Source: an uncultured Lachnospiraceae bacterium (GTDB lineage: Bacteria; Bacillota; Clostridia; Lachnospirales; Lachnospiraceae). From it: a stretch of 54,776 bases of DNA. Below, in pieces: positions 8,410 through 19,300 of the stretch. The notes beneath the pieces were generated by a model. The model was not told where the DNA came from, ran no database searches, and saw only the letters and a program-made list of their open reading frames with translations. Location: NCBI GenBank assembly GCA_947176965.1, contig CAMWSU010000008.1, forward strand, positions 1-54,776, written 5' to 3'. Within the stretch, counting starts at the first letter, position 1, and each line of letters starts with the position of its first letter. A program made the translations under genes and the position numbers.

Positions 8410-9591
8410 ATGGCAAAGAAAATTGTTTTGGCAGGTGCTTGTCGTACGGCGATCGGCACGATGGGCGGCGCACTCAGCACAACGCCGGCGCCGGTTCTCG
8501 GCTCTATCGTGATTAAGGAAGCCTTGAACAGAGCGGGAGTTCCCGCAGATGCTGTCGATCATGTATATATGGGCTGCGTTATTCAGGCAGGACTCGGACA
8601 GAATGTAGCACGTCAGGCATCCATCAAGGCAGGGCTGCCGGTCACGACGCCCGCCGTTACCGTGAACGTAGTGTGCGGTTCCGGTTTGAACTGTGTGAAC
8701 ATGGCTGCGCAGATGATCGCAGCGGGTGATGCCGATATTGTTGTTGCGGGCGGTATGGAGAATATGTCCATGGCTCCCTATGCGGTGATGCAGGGACGCT
8801 ACGGCTACAGAATGAACAACGGCAAATTAGTGGACACCATGGTAAATGATGCGCTTTGGGATGCTTTCAACGATTACCACATGGGTATCACGGCAGAGAA
8901 CGTAGCGGAGCAGTACGGACTGACCCGCGAGCAGCTTGACGAGTTTGCTGCATGGTCCCAGCAGAAATGCGAGAAGGCAATGGCGGAAGGCAAATTCAAG
9001 GATGAGATCGTTCCTGTTGAAGTAAAGAAGAAAAAAGAGACCGTGATCGTGGACACCGACGAGGGACCGCGCGCGGGCGTTACAAAGGACAGCATTGCGA
9101 AGCTTCGCGGTGCGTTTAAGCCGGACGGCATCGTAACGGCGGCAAACGCATCCGGCATCAACGACGGTGCGGCTGCAATCGTTGTGATGAGCGAGGAGAA
9201 GGCCAAAGAGCTTGGTGTGAAGCCGATGGCAACTTTTGTTGCGGGCGCACTCGGCGGCGTAGACCCGTCCATCATGGGTGTAGGTCCCGTACCTGCCACC
9301 AAAAAGGCTATGGAGAAAGCCGGCATGAAGATCGATGACTTTGATCTGATCGAGGCAAACGAGGCGTTTGCGGCACAGTCCCTTGCGGTACAGAAGGATT
9401 TAGGCTTCAGCAACGACGTATTGAATGTGAACGGCGGTGCGATCGCACTCGGGCATCCGGTTGGTGCGTCCGGCTGCCGTATCCTTGTGACACTGCTTCA
9501 CGAGATGGTAAAGAGAGATGCAAAGAAGGGTCTTGCGACGCTCTGCATCGGCGGCGGTATGGGCTGCGCGACCATTGTAGAGCGCGACTAA
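8410..9591 (+). CDS. thl: Acetyl-CoA acetyltransferase (thiolase)
   Basis: The protein has 393 residues. The start at 8410 is fixed by AGGAGGG seven bases upstream; an upstream in-frame extension to 8299 overlaps the promoter and is not believed. Thiolase landmarks: active-site Cys89 in [18 protein letters not shown] with the catalytic His near residue 350, and the second Cys in CIGGGMGCA near the end. It condenses two acetyl-CoA to acetoacetyl-CoA, the first step of butyrate formation, in the cytoplasm. First gene of the thl-crt-hbd-bcd-etfB-etfA operon. A strong hairpin lies between it and crt. Confidence 0.97.
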   Translation: MAKKIVLAGACRTAIGTMGGALSTTPAPVLGSIVIKEALNRAGVPADAVDHVYMGCVIQAGLGQNVARQASIKAGLPVTTPAVTVNVVCGSGLNCVNMAAQMIAAGDADIVVAGGMENMSMAPYAVMQGRYGYRMNNGKLVDTMVNDALWDAFNDYHMGITAENVAEQYGLTREQLDEFAAWSQQKCEKAMAEGKFKDEIVPVEVKKKKETVIVDTDEGPRAGVTKDSIAKLRGAFKPDGIVTAANASGINDGAAAIVVMSEEKAKELGVKPMATFVAGALGGVDPSIMGVGPVPATKKAMEKAGMKIDDFDLIEANEAFAAQSLAVQKDLGFSNDVLNVNGGAIALGHPVGASGCRILVTLLHEMVKRDAKKGLATLCIGGGMGCATIVERD

Positions 9592-9658
9592 GCGTCTGTA
9601 TGTCATAGGATATTTCGTGACCCGGAATGATCGCGTCAGCGGTGAATCAGGTAACGAT

Positions 9659-9688
9659 TAGGAGAATACCCGTCAGGGTGTTCTCCTA
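9659..9688 (+). other. Strong hairpin between thl and crt
   Basis: A 13-bp stem with one G-T pair (9659-9671 with 9676-9688) and loop GTCA, with no T-run behind it. It may be an mRNA stability or partial attenuation element setting thl apart from the rest of the operon. The 197-base gap between thl and crt holds nothing else recognisable. Confidence 0.7.
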
Positions 9689-9788
9689 ACTGTGCATATA
9701 CAACGATTTGTGCATATGTAACGATTATCCGGCACATGGCATTTTATGACGCCGGAAACCAATATTCAAAGAAAGGAAACATACTATC

Positions 9789-10565
9789 ATGGCATTTGTG
9801 TTATATGAACAAAAAGAAGCAGTCGGCATCATTACCATCAACCGTCCCGAGGCACTCAACGCCTTAAATTCCGCAGTACTTGACGAATTAAATGCAGTCA
9901 TTGACGGCGTGGATCTTGCCACAGTCAGATGTCTCGTGCTGACCGGCGCGGGTGAGAAGTCCTTTGTTGCGGGCGCGGACATCGGTGAGATGAGTTCCCT
10001 CACTAAAGCAGAGGGAGAAGCGTTCGGCAAGAAAGGAAACGACGTGTTCCGCAAGTTAGAGACGCTGCCGGTTCCGGTCATCGCGGCGGTAAACGGCTTT
10101 GCACTTGGCGGCGGATGCGAGCTTTCCATGAGCTGCGACATCCGGATCTGCTCTGATAACGCGGTATTCGGACAGCCTGAGGTGGGTCTTGGCATTACAC
10201 CGGGCTTCGGCGGAACGCAGAGACTGGCAAGACTGGTCGGTGCGGGCATGGCAAAGCAGCTTATTTACACCGCAAGAAACATTAAGGCAGATGAAGCGCT
10301 CAGAATCGGGCTTGTCAACGCCGTATATCCGCAGGAGGAGCTTTTGGCGCAGGCAGAGAAGATGGCGGCAGGCATTGCGAAAAATGCACCGATCGCTGTC
10401 CGCAACTGCAAGAAAGCGATCAATGACGGCTTAGACGCATCCATGGATGAGGCGATCGTGATCGAGGAGAAGCTGTTCGGCGATTGCTTTGAAACGCATG
10501 ATCAGGTAGAAGGCATGACCGCTTTCCTTGAAAAGAGAAAAGAGAAAAACTTCACGAACAACTAA
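9789..10565 (+). CDS. crt: 3-hydroxybutyryl-CoA dehydratase (crotonase)
   Basis: The protein has 258 residues and belongs to the enoyl-CoA hydratase/isomerase family. The oxyanion-hole segment FVAGADIGEMSSL and GGGCELSMSCDIRI are typical, as is GQPEVGLGITPGFGGTQRL with a catalytic Glu. It dehydrates 3-hydroxybutyryl-CoA to crotonyl-CoA. The ribosome site is AAAGGAAAC about seven bases before the ATG. Second gene of the butyrate operon; 105 bases separate it from hbd. Confidence 0.96.
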   Translation: MAFVLYEQKEAVGIITINRPEALNALNSAVLDELNAVIDGVDLATVRCLVLTGAGEKSFVAGADIGEMSSLTKAEGEAFGKKGNDVFRKLETLPVPVIAAVNGFALGGGCELSMSCDIRICSDNAVFGQPEVGLGITPGFGGTQRLARLVGAGMAKQLIYTARNIKADEALRIGLVNAVYPQEELLAQAEKMAAGIAKNAPIAVRNCKKAINDGLDASMDEAIVIEEKLFGDCFETHDQVEGMTAFLEKRKEKNFTNN

Positions 10566-10670
10566 TCCCAAAGGACATGGGGACATGCCCGGCCGTACGC
10601 GGCACGCGGGAGCAAAAAGTAAGTAAAAGCGGCCTATGAGCCGCAGGAAAATATAAAAGGAGGAAGAAAC

Positions 10671-11513
10671 ATGAAGGTAGGTATTATCGGCGCGGGAACC
10701 ATGGGTTCCGGTATCGCACAGGCATTTGCCATGACGGACGGCTACGAGGTATGCCTCTGCGACATTAAGGAGGAGTATGCTGAGGGCGGCAAAGCCAAGA
10801 TCTTGAAGAACTTGAATTTCCTTGTGGGCAAGGAGAAGATCACACAGGAAAAAGCGGACGAGATCATGGGCAAGATTACAACCGGCCTTAACAATATCTG
10901 TGGAGAGTGCGATCTGATCGTAGAGGTTGCGCTTGAGAAGCTTGAGATCAAGCAGAACATTTTCAAGGAGTTAATGGGAATCGTAAAGAAGGATTGCATG
11001 TTCGCAAGCAACACCTCTTCCCTTTCCATCACGAAGATCGGCGAGGGCCTGGACAGACCGATGATCGGTATGCATTTCTTTAACCCGGCTGACAGAATGA
11101 AGCTCGTGGAAGTCATCAAGGGCGAGAATACGCCGCAGGAAATGGTGGACAAGATCAAAGCGATCGCAACAGAAATCGGCAAGACACCGGTTGAGGTGAA
11201 AGAGGCTCCGGGCTTTGTTGTCAACAGAATCCTGATCCCGATGATCAACGAGGCGATCGGCGTGCTTGACGCAGGAACCGCTTCCGCAGAGGACATCGAC
11301 ATTGCGATGCAGCTTGGCGCATCCCATCCGATGGGTCCCTTACATCTGGGCGATCTGATCGGCTTAGACATCTGCCTTGCGATCATGGAAGTGCTTTACA
11401 ACGAGACGAAGGATGAGAAGTATGCGCCGCAGCCGCTCTTAAAGAAGATGGTTGCAGACGGCAAGCTTGGCAAGAAGACCGGCGAAGGCTTCTTTGATTA
11501 CAGCAAAAAATAA
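10671..11513 (+). CDS. hbd: 3-hydroxybutyryl-CoA dehydrogenase
   Basis: The protein has 280 residues. The Rossmann fold begins at residue 3 with GIIGAGTMGSGIAQAFA; HFFNPADRMKLVEVI holds the catalytic His, and the C-terminal 3HCDH domain (about 183-280) has GFVVNRILIPMINEA and ends GKKTGEGFFDYSKK. It reduces acetoacetyl-CoA to 3-hydroxybutyryl-CoA with NAD(P)H. The ribosome site is AAAGGAGGAAG. Third gene of the butyrate operon, followed by bcd after 59 bases. Confidence 0.97.
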   Translation: MKVGIIGAGTMGSGIAQAFAMTDGYEVCLCDIKEEYAEGGKAKILKNLNFLVGKEKITQEKADEIMGKITTGLNNICGECDLIVEVALEKLEIKQNIFKELMGIVKKDCMFASNTSSLSITKIGEGLDRPMIGMHFFNPADRMKLVEVIKGENTPQEMVDKIKAIATEIGKTPVEVKEAPGFVVNRILIPMINEAIGVLDAGTASAEDIDIAMQLGASHPMGPLHLGDLIGLDICLAIMEVLYNETKDEKYAPQPLLKKMVADGKLGKKTGEGFFDYSKK

Positions 11514-11572
11514 GATAGCCGCAGAACGATTAGAAAGGCATGTCATTTAATTTTATATGGAGGAATAAAATC

Positions 11573-12739
11573 ATGGATTTCACGTTAAGCAAAGAACATG
11601 AAATGGCGAGACAGTTATTCAAGGATTTCGCTGAAAAAGAAGTAAAGCCTCTCGCACAGGAGGTCGATGAGACCGAACAGTTCCCGAGAGTCACCGTGGA
11701 CAAGATGGCAAAATACGGATTTTTGGGCATTCCCGTTCCGAAGGAGTTTGGCGGACAGGGCTGCGATCCGTTGACCTATGCGATGTGCGTGGAGGAACTT
11801 TCCAAGGTTTGCGGAACAACAGGTGTTATTGTTTCCGCACATACCTCCCTTTGCTGCGACCCGATTCAGACCTACGGTACGCCGGAGCAGAAGGAGAAGT
11901 ACCTGATCCCGCTTGCAAAGGGTGAGAAGTTAGGTGCGTTTGGCTTAACGGAGCCGGGCGCAGGAACCGATGCACAGGGACAGCAGACCAAGGCGGTTCT
12001 TGACGGCGACGAGTGGATCTTAAACGGCTCGAAGTGCTTCATCACCAACGGTAAAGAAGCGGATGTTTATGTCATTTTTGCAGTAACCGGAAAAATCGAG
12101 AAGCGCGGCAAGATGCTCAAGGAGATTTCCGCGTTTATCGTAGAAAAAGGAACACCGGGATTCACGTTCGGCACGAAAGAGAACAAGATGGGTATCCGCG
12201 GTTCATCCACCTATGAGCTGATCTTCACGGACTGCCGTATCCCGAAGGAAAATCTGTTGGGACAGCAGGGCAAGGGCTTCAATATCGCGATGCATACGCT
12301 TGACGGCGGACGTATCGGTATTGCGGCACAGGCGCTCGGTATCGCTGAGGGCGCGCTTGAGACGACGATCAACTATGTAAAAGAGAGAAAGCAGTTCGGC
12401 AGAAGCATCGGCGCGTTCCAGAATACGCAGTTCCAGCTTGCGGATATGGCGACAAAGGTGCAGGCAGCGCAGCTTTTGGTATATAAGGCAGCAATGAAGA
12501 AAGCAGAGTATGCAAAGAACCCGAAGATTTCTTACTCCGTAGAGGCGGCAATGGCGAAGCTCTATGCGGCAGAGGTTGCGATGGAAGTGACAACGAAGTG
12601 CGTACAGCTCCACGGCGGCTACGGCTACATCAGAGAGTACGATGTAGAGAGAATGATGCGTGATGCGAAGATTACGGAAATCTACGAGGGAACCTCTGAG
12701 GTTCAGCGTATGGTTATTTCTTCTGACTTATTAAAATAG
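11573..12739 (+). CDS. bcd: Butyryl-CoA dehydrogenase
   Basis: The protein has 388 residues from the ATG at 11573, chosen because GGAGG lies eight to ten bases before it and MDFTLSKEHE is the usual acyl-CoA dehydrogenase start; the in-frame ATG at 11540 lacks a site. FAD-binding segments GLTEPGAGTDA and FITNGKEADVYV are present, and the catalytic Glu is about residue 372 in IYEGTSEVQR. It reduces crotonyl-CoA to butyryl-CoA. With EtfB and EtfA directly behind, the enzyme is expected to be the electron-bifurcating Bcd-EtfAB complex that also reduces ferredoxin. Confidence 0.97.
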   Translation: MDFTLSKEHEMARQLFKDFAEKEVKPLAQEVDETEQFPRVTVDKMAKYGFLGIPVPKEFGGQGCDPLTYAMCVEELSKVCGTTGVIVSAHTSLCCDPIQTYGTPEQKEKYLIPLAKGEKLGAFGLTEPGAGTDAQGQQTKAVLDGDEWILNGSKCFITNGKEADVYVIFAVTGKIEKRGKMLKEISAFIVEKGTPGFTFGTKENKMGIRGSSTYELIFTDCRIPKENLLGQQGKGFNIAMHTLDGGRIGIAAQALGIAEGALETTINYVKERKQFGRSIGAFQNTQFQLADMATKVQAAQLLVYKAAMKKAEYAKNPKISYSVEAAMAKLYAAEVAMEVTTKCVQLHGGYGYIREYDVERMMRDAKITEIYEGTSEVQRMVISSDLLK

Positions 12740-12752
12740 GAGGTAAATTATC

Positions 12753-13538
12753 GTGAAAATCATCGTTTGTATTAAACAGGTTCCGGATACCAAGGGCGGC
12801 GTAAAGTTCAATCCGGACGGAACACTTGACAGAGGTGCAATGCTTGCCATCATGAATCCGGATGACAAGGCAGGTTTAGAGGCGGCGCTTCGCTTGAAAG
12901 ATCAGTATGGCGCAGAAGTAACGGTTTTGACGATGGGACTTCCCAAGGCAGCGGACGTGCTTCGCGAGGCGATCGCAATGGGTGCGGACAAGGGAATCCT
13001 TGTAACGGACAGAGTATTGGGCGGTGCCGATACATGGGCTACCTCCACAACGATCGCAGGCGCGATCAGAAATTTAGAGTATGACCTGATCATTACGGGA
13101 CGTCAGGCGATCGACGGCGATACCGCACAGGTAGGACCGCAGATTGCGGAGCATCTCGGTATTCCTGTTATTTCTTATGCACAGGCGATCACGGTTGATG
13201 GCAATAAGGTGACGGTTCAGCGTCAGTATGATGACAGATACCACATTTTAGAGGCACAGATGCCGTGTCTGATCACCGCATTATCTGAGTTAAACGAGCC
13301 GCGTTACATGACTCCGGGCGGAATCTTTGATGCATGCGCAGCAGAGATCACGACATGGGGCAGAGCAGACTTAAAGGATGTCGATGACTCCAATCTCGGT
13401 CTTGCAGGTTCCCCGACCAAGATCGCGAAAGCATCCGATAAGGTACGCAAGGGTGCAGGCGAGAAGGTTGTTCCCGATTCACCGGAAGATGCAGTCAGCT
13501 ACATTGTCGGCAAGCTGCAGGAGAAGCATGTAATTTAA
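12753..13538 (+). CDS. etfB: Electron transfer flavoprotein subunit beta
   Basis: The protein has 261 residues and begins MKIIVCIKQVPDT, with NPDDKAGLEAALRLKD, TMGLPKAADVLREAIAMGAD and the EtfB signature around DLIITGRQAIDGDTAQVGPQ. It starts 13 bases after bcd behind AGGAGGT. With EtfA it forms the flavoprotein that splits electrons from NADH between crotonyl-CoA and ferredoxin in this pathway. The bifurcating role is inferred from family and context. Confidence 0.97.
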   Translation: MKIIVCIKQVPDTKGGVKFNPDGTLDRGAMLAIMNPDDKAGLEAALRLKDQYGAEVTVLTMGLPKAADVLREAIAMGADKGILVTDRVLGGADTWATSTTIAGAIRNLEYDLIITGRQAIDGDTAQVGPQIAEHLGIPVISYAQAITVDGNKVTVQRQYDDRYHILEAQMPCLITALSELNEPRYMTPGGIFDACAAEITTWGRADLKDVDDSNLGLAGSPTKIAKASDKVRKGAGEKVVPDSPEDAVSYIVGKLQEKHVI

Positions 13539-13575
13539 GATTGTTTAACAGCGAGAAAGGAGCAGGGTAATAACC

Positions 13576-14625
13576 ATGAATTTAGAAGAATATAAGGGAG
13601 TATATGTATTCGCACAGCAGGTTGACAATGAGATCAGCAGCATCGCATTCGAGCTGCTCGGTAAAGCGAAACAGCTTGCTGGCGATTTGAAAGAAGAAGT
13701 AACGGCGGTTCTGCTTGGTTCCGGTATCAAGGATCTGGCGGATCAACTTGCGGAGTACGGCGCGGACAAGGTTATTGTTGTGGATGATCCGGAGTTGAAG
13801 GATTACAGAACAGAGCCGTATGCACATGCGCTTGCCGCAGTCATCAACAAGTATAAGCCGGAGATCATGCTTGTCGGCGCAACGGCAATCGGACGTGATT
13901 TAGGACCGACCGTATCCGCAAGAGTGGCAACCGGATTAACGGCAGACTGTACACAGCTTGACATCGGTGATTTCCCGCTTGTTGCCGTTCCGGGCAAGGA
14001 GTCGGAGCAGAAACATAACCAGCTTCTCATGACCCGTCCGGCATTCGGCGGCAACACGATCGCAACGATTGCATGCCCGAACAACCGTCCGCAGATGGCA
14101 ACGGTTCGTCCCGGCGTTATGCAGAAGATCGAGCCGATCAAGGGTGCGAAGGCAGTCGTTGAGGAGTTCAATCCGGGCTTCACACCGGATAACAGATATG
14201 TGACGATCAAGGATGTTGTAAAGGCAGTGACCGATACGGTTGACATCATGGATGCTAAGATTCTGGTATCCGGCGGTCGTGGAGTCGGAACACCGGAGAA
14301 CTTCAAGATCCTGGAGGATCTTGCAGCGGTTCTCGGCGGTACGGTATCCTGCTCCCGCGCGGTTGTGGATGCAGGCTGGAAGCCGAAGGATCTTCAGGTC
14401 GGACAGACCGGTAAGACCGTTCGCCCGCATGTATACTTTGCAATCGGCATTTCCGGCGCTATCCAGCATGTAGCAGGTATGGAGGAGGCCGATATTATCG
14501 TGGCAATCAATAAGGACGAGGATGCGCCGATCTTTGACGTAGCTGACTATGGTATCGTCGGCGACTTAAATAAGATCGTTCCGCAGCTTACCGAGAGCTT
14601 AAAGGCAGCAATCGCAGCGAAGTAA
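13576..14625 (+). CDS. etfA: Electron transfer flavoprotein subunit alpha
   Basis: The protein has 349 residues. The C-terminal FAD-binding domain is clear: [45 protein letters not shown] and [21 protein letters not shown]. There is no N-terminal ferredoxin domain, unlike some long EtfA proteins. Its ribosome site is AAAGGAGCAGGG. Last gene of the butyrate operon, closed by two consecutive hairpins and a terminator. Confidence 0.97.
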   Translation: MNLEEYKGVYVFAQQVDNEISSIAFELLGKAKQLAGDLKEEVTAVLLGSGIKDLADQLAEYGADKVIVVDDPELKDYRTEPYAHALAAVINKYKPEIMLVGATAIGRDLGPTVSARVATGLTADCTQLDIGDFPLVAVPGKESEQKHNQLLMTRPAFGGNTIATIACPNNRPQMATVRPGVMQKIEPIKGAKAVVEEFNPGFTPDNRYVTIKDVVKAVTDTVDIMDAKILVSGGRGVGTPENFKILEDLAAVLGGTVSCSRAVVDAGWKPKDLQVGQTGKTVRPHVYFAIGISGAIQHVAGMEEADIIVAINKDEDAPIFDVADYGIVGDLNKIVPQLTESLKAAIAAK

Positions 14626-14626
14626 A

Positions 14627-14689
14627 GTACGAGAAAGGTTCGCGTGGCGAACCTTTCTCGTACGGAAGAATCCGTTTACGGATTCTTCC
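14627..14689 (+). other. Two back-to-back perfect hairpins after etfA
   Basis: Stem 1 is 17 bp without mismatch (14627-14643 with 14647-14663, loop GTG). Stem 2 begins on the next base: GGAAGAATCCG at 14664-14674, loop TTTA, 14679-14689. Neither has a T-run. They begin two bases after the etfA stop and probably protect the 3' end of the operon mRNA. Confidence 0.85.
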
Positions 14690-14742
14690 AATATTGCAAT
14701 GCGAATGCAGTTATGCCAAGAAGCGATAGTGAATCAAACAGA

Positions 14743-14782
14743 GGGTGGGAAATGCCGAATATTCAGCAGATCCCGCCCTTTT
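14743..14782 (+). terminator. Probable terminator between the butyrate operon and the GH13 gene
   Basis: GGGTGGGA (14743-14750) pairs with TCCCGCCC (14771-14778) with one G-T pair, followed by four T. It lies 118 bases after etfA and 34 bases before the GH13 start codon. Confidence 0.55.
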
Positions 14783-14815
14783 GTACACTTGTATTGATGG
14801 AAAGGAAGTGGAACG

Positions 14816-16351
14816 ATGTCGAAATGGTTGGAAGATGCTGTATTTTATGAGATTTACCCGCAGTCCTTTAAGGATTCGAATGCCGACGGGATCGGTGATT
14901 TCAAGGGGATTTTGGAAAAATTGGACTACATTAAGGAGCTTGGCTGCAATGCGATCTGGATGAACCCCTGCTTTGCGTCTCCTTTTTTGGATGCCGGATA
15001 TGATGTTTCGGATTATTATACGGCTGCTCCGCGTTACGGAACAAATGAAGAGCTCAAGCAGATTTTTGAAAAGGCGCATGAGCTTAATATGCATGTGATT
15101 CTTGATCTGGTTCCGGGACATACCTCTGTGGAGCATGTCTGGTTTCGGGAGTCGATGAAGGCCGAAAAAAATGAATTTACCGATCGTTATATTTGGACGA
15201 ACGACATTTGGGAGGCACCGGAAGGAATGGCCAGTCTTCGCGGAATATCGGAAAGGGAAGGCGCCTGCGCAGTCAATTTCTTCTCCCATCAGCCCGCATT
15301 GAATTACGGATTTTATAAACCGGATAAGCCGTGGCAGCAGTCGATGGATGCGCCGGGACCGCAGGCAACCATTGCGGAAATGAAAAATATCATGCGCTTT
15401 TGGCTGCAGATGGGCTGCGACGGCTTTCGGGTCGATATGGCAGGCTCTCTCGTAAAAGGGGATGAGGACGGCAAGGGAACGATAAAGCTTTGGCAGGATG
15501 TACGGGCGTTCCTTGACCGGGAATTTCCAGAGGCGGCGATCGTTTCGGAATGGGGTGAGCCGGATAAGTCGCTGCTCGGCGGTTTTCATATGGACTTCCT
15601 TCTTCATTTCGGACCGTCCCATTATAATGATCTGTTCCGATGTGAGGAGCCGTATTTTTCGTCAAGGGGAAAGGGCGATGCGTCCGCGTTTGTCAAAAAG
15701 TATCAGGAAAATTATGAGAAGACGGAAAAGAAGGGCTTGATCTGTATTCCGTCCGGAAATCATGACATGGACCGCCTTGCGCGCAGCTTAACGCCTGATG
15801 AGCAGAAGGTTGCGTTTGCGTTCCTGCTTTCCATGCCGGGCGCACCTTTCATCTATTACGGGGATGAGATCGGTATGCGGTATGTGGAGGGACTTTATTC
15901 TGTTGAGGGCGGATATAACAGAACGGGCGCGCGTTCGCCGATGCAATGGGATGACACCGTCAATGCGGGCTTCAGCGCGGCACCGAAAGAGAAGCTATAT
16001 ATTCCATTGGATGAAAGTGCGGACCGCCCGACTGTCAAGGCGCAGATTGCAGACGATGATTCGATGTATCATGAGGTCAGACGGCTGATCACATTACGCC
16101 GCGCGCATCCGGCGCTTTTGGCAAGCGGAGAGATCGAGTTTGTGGATGTCGGTCAGGCGTATCCGCTCGTGTATGTGCGGAGCAGCAGGGAGGAAAAAAT
16201 TCTTGTGATCATCAATCCGTCAGGAAAAGAGCAGAGCTTTTCCTGTGCGTATTTACCGAAAAAGACAATCTATGCGATCGGCAGAGAGGCACGTTTTGCG
16301 GACGGCGTTGTGACGGTGCCGCCGAAGCATGCGGGATATTATAAGTTATAG
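14816..16351 (+). CDS. GH13 alpha-amylase family glycosidase
   Basis: The protein has 511 residues. The barrel shows FYEIYPQSFKDSNADGIGDF near the start, then the catalytic triad: nucleophile D207 in GFRVDMAG, acid/base E245 in VSEWGEP and D317 in GNHDMDR. A C-terminal beta domain follows (about 430-511). No signal peptide is present, so it should act on imported oligosaccharides such as maltose, isomaltose or related alpha-glucosides; the exact specificity cannot be read. It ends 13 bases before the GH2 gene and probably forms an operon with it. Lack of a neighbouring transporter leaves the substrate open. Confidence 0.9.
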   Translation: MSKWLEDAVFYEIYPQSFKDSNADGIGDFKGILEKLDYIKELGCNAIWMNPCFASPFLDAGYDVSDYYTAAPRYGTNEELKQIFEKAHELNMHVILDLVPGHTSVEHVWFRESMKAEKNEFTDRYIWTNDIWEAPEGMASLRGISEREGACAVNFFSHQPALNYGFYKPDKPWQQSMDAPGPQATIAEMKNIMRFWLQMGCDGFRVDMAGSLVKGDEDGKGTIKLWQDVRAFLDREFPEAAIVSEWGEPDKSLLGGFHMDFLLHFGPSHYNDLFRCEEPYFSSRGKGDASAFVKKYQENYEKTEKKGLICIPSGNHDMDRLARSLTPDEQKVAFAFLLSMPGAPFIYYGDEIGMRYVEGLYSVEGGYNRTGARSPMQWDDTVNAGFSAAPKEKLYIPLDESADRPTVKAQIADDDSMYHEVRRLITLRRAHPALLASGEIEFVDVGQAYPLVYVRSSREEKILVIINPSGKEQSFSCAYLPKKTIYAIGREARFADGVVTVPPKHAGYYKL

Positions 16352-16364
16352 GGAGGAGCGGACA

Positions 16365-19300
16365 ATGCGGCGGCTGTTTAACGATGGGTGGAGCTTTAAG
16401 AAAACAAAGACGGAGTGCGCGTTTGAGGAAGTGGTAAACGATGGGGGATGGGAGCGTGTTGACATTCCCCATGACTGGCTGATTTATCAGACGAAGGACT
16501 TGTATGAGACGAGTACAGGCTGGTATCGGAAGTCTTTTTTTGCGGAGGATATGGGCAAGACACGTATCCTCCGCTTCGAAGGCGTGTATATGGATACGAC
16601 GGTCTATATTAACGGAACAGCCGCCGGCGAATGGAAGTATGGCTATTCGACCTTTGAGGTGGAGATCACACGGCTGCTTCGGGAGGGAGAAAACGAGATT
16701 GTCGTGCGTGTTGACCATCGTGCGCCTAATTCGCGTTGGTATTCGGGAGCGGGAATCTATCGGAATTGTTATCTTTTAGAGCATGCGGGCGTGTACTTAA
16801 AATCCGATAGCGTGTATTTCCATGCCGAACAGAGCGGGGAAAAATGGAATGTCCGGCTTATGTGCGAAGCGGAAGGGGATCGGCGTGCGGAAAGTTCGGG
16901 AGCTGAACCTGATGCATGCGTGGACGTGGAGAAGCCGGAAACTGCGAAGGGCACATGCAGATGGATACGGGAAACGGAATCCGGACAGCAGGAGTGCGGC
17001 GCGCTTACCGTGCGCTACACCGCAAGCGACAGCACGGGGAAGATTCTTTTTTCGGCAGAGGGAAGACCGGGTACCGAAGTGCGGACAGCCGTGGAAAACC
17101 CGGCGCTGTGGGACCTAGAAGATCCGCAGCTTTATACGCTTGAGACGGTTCTCTACTGTGATGGCAGCAGGGCGGATGAGCAGCGCTGCCGCATCGGTTT
17201 TCGGACAATTGCTTTTTTACCTGACAGCGGCTTTTGGCTGAACGGAAAAAATGTAAAGATAAACGGGGTATGCCTGCATCATGACTTAGGCGCGCTGGGA
17301 GCGGCGGTGAACCGGACGGCATTAAGACGGCAGCTTTTGTCCATGAAGGAAATGGGTGCGAATGCGGTGAGGACGTCGCACAATATGCCCGCGGTCGAGC
17401 TGATGGAGCTTTGCGATGAGCTGGGGATTCTGGTAGACAGCGAGGCGTTCGATATGTGGGAGCTTTCCAAGACCGAATATGATTACGCGCGCTTTTTTAA
17501 GGAGTGGTATCAAAAGGATGTGGCGAGCTGGGTTCGGCGTGACAGGAATCATCCTTCGGTCATCATGTGGAGCGTCGGAAACGAGATTTATGATACGCAT
17601 GCATCCGCGCGCGGCGAGGAAGTGACGAAAGCGCTCTGTGCCGAGGTAAAAAAGCATGATCCGTGGCAAAACGCGTACACGACCATCGGTTCTAACTATA
17701 TCGAGTGGGAGGGCGCACAGCGCTGCGCACGTCACATTGAACTTGTGGGCTATAATTACGGGGAGGCGCTCTATCAGGGGCATCACGAGCGGTTCCCTGA
17801 GTGGTGCATCTATGGCAGCGAGACGGCGGCACGCGTGCAGAGCAGGGGAATTTATCATTTTCCGAAGGCGGCGGCGTACATCACGCATGACGATCTGCAG
17901 TGTTCCTCGTTGGAGAACTGCCGTGCAGGAATTTCGGAACGCACGGCGCAGACGTCCATCATTGCCGATCGGGATACGCCGTTCTGCGCGGGACAGTTTA
18001 TTTGGACGGGCAGTGATTATATCGGAGAGCCGAGTCCCTACGAAACGAAAAACGCTTATTTTGGTCAGATTGACACGGCGGGATTCCGCAAGGACAGTTA
18101 TTATCTGTATCAGGCGGCATGGACGGATCAGCCCGTGCTGCACATTCTCCCTTATTGGGATTTTAACGATGGGCAGCTGATCGATGTAATGGCGTATACA
18201 AACCAGCCCTGTGTAGAGTTGTTTTTGAATGGGGAATCGCAGGGAAAAAAGGAAATCGGAGCGGGTTACAGCGCTGACTGGCAGATTCCGTATCAAAAAG
18301 GAACGCTTCGCGTGGCAGCATATGACAGGAACGGTGTGATGACAGCCGAGGACGAGACGACTTCCTTCGGGGAGACGGCATCCCTTATTCTTTCTCCCGA
18401 TAAGGAGCGCCTAAAGGCGGATGGCGAGGATTTGATCTTTTTGACGATTTCGGCGCATTCGGCGGACGGCGTGTTTGTGGCAAATGCGAAAAACCGTGTG
18501 GAAGTCTCCGTGAGCGGAGCGGGGCGGCTTGTCGGATTAGACAGCGGGGACAGCACGGATTACGATGAATATAAGGGTACTTCAAAGCGGCTGTTTAGCG
18601 GAAAACTGCTCGCTATCATCGCGGGAAAGCAGGATGAGGGGGAGATTTTGGTGCGCGTGGCTTCACCGGGGCTTCCCGATGCGGAGCTGACCCTGTTTGC
18701 GGAGCGGGCGGCGCTGCCGGAGGGCGCGAGCGACGCGTTTATGGAGAATGTACCGACGGGGAGCACGGGCGACGCATTCACGGAGAACGTACCGACGGGG
18801 AGCACGGTCCGCGGTTTGGAGCCGGCGGAGGGCTGTCGGGAATGCGATTCAGAGATGTCGGAGAGCTGTCGGGAATGCGATTCAGAACAGCGGAAGGGCA
18901 ATCCGATATGCAAGACGGAGGATATTCCGATTCGTAAGATCGAGCTGAAGGCGCGCAGACAGATATTTGATGCGGTGCACGTTCAGACGGAGGTGGAGGC
19001 AGTCGTATTTCCGCCTGATGCGGCCTATGAGATTGAATGGGCAGCGGTGACACAGACCGGAGTGGAGACGAATATTGCTAAAGTGGTGTCGGTTGAGGAT
19101 GGCTGTGCCGGTGTGCCGGACGAGGGAACCTGCGGCGGAGAGCAGGTTGAGGGAGAAGAGCATTCAAGCGGCGAAAGGCAAACGGCCGGGACTGGGAAGT
19201 TATGCGGCGCGGCGCAGACGGTGCATACGCCGGGCGGCAGGCGGGCAATTGTGCGCGTTTGTGGGGACGGCGCGTTTCGGCTTCGCTGCTACAGCAGGAA

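Noticed and set aside
14627-14689. CRISPR-like repeat at the two hairpins behind etfA
   Set aside because: The two stems differ in sequence and there are no regularly spaced repeats.
17322-18296. 324-codon minus-strand frame opposite the GH2 barrel
   Set aside because: It lies antisense to catalytic GH2 motifs and has no features of its own.
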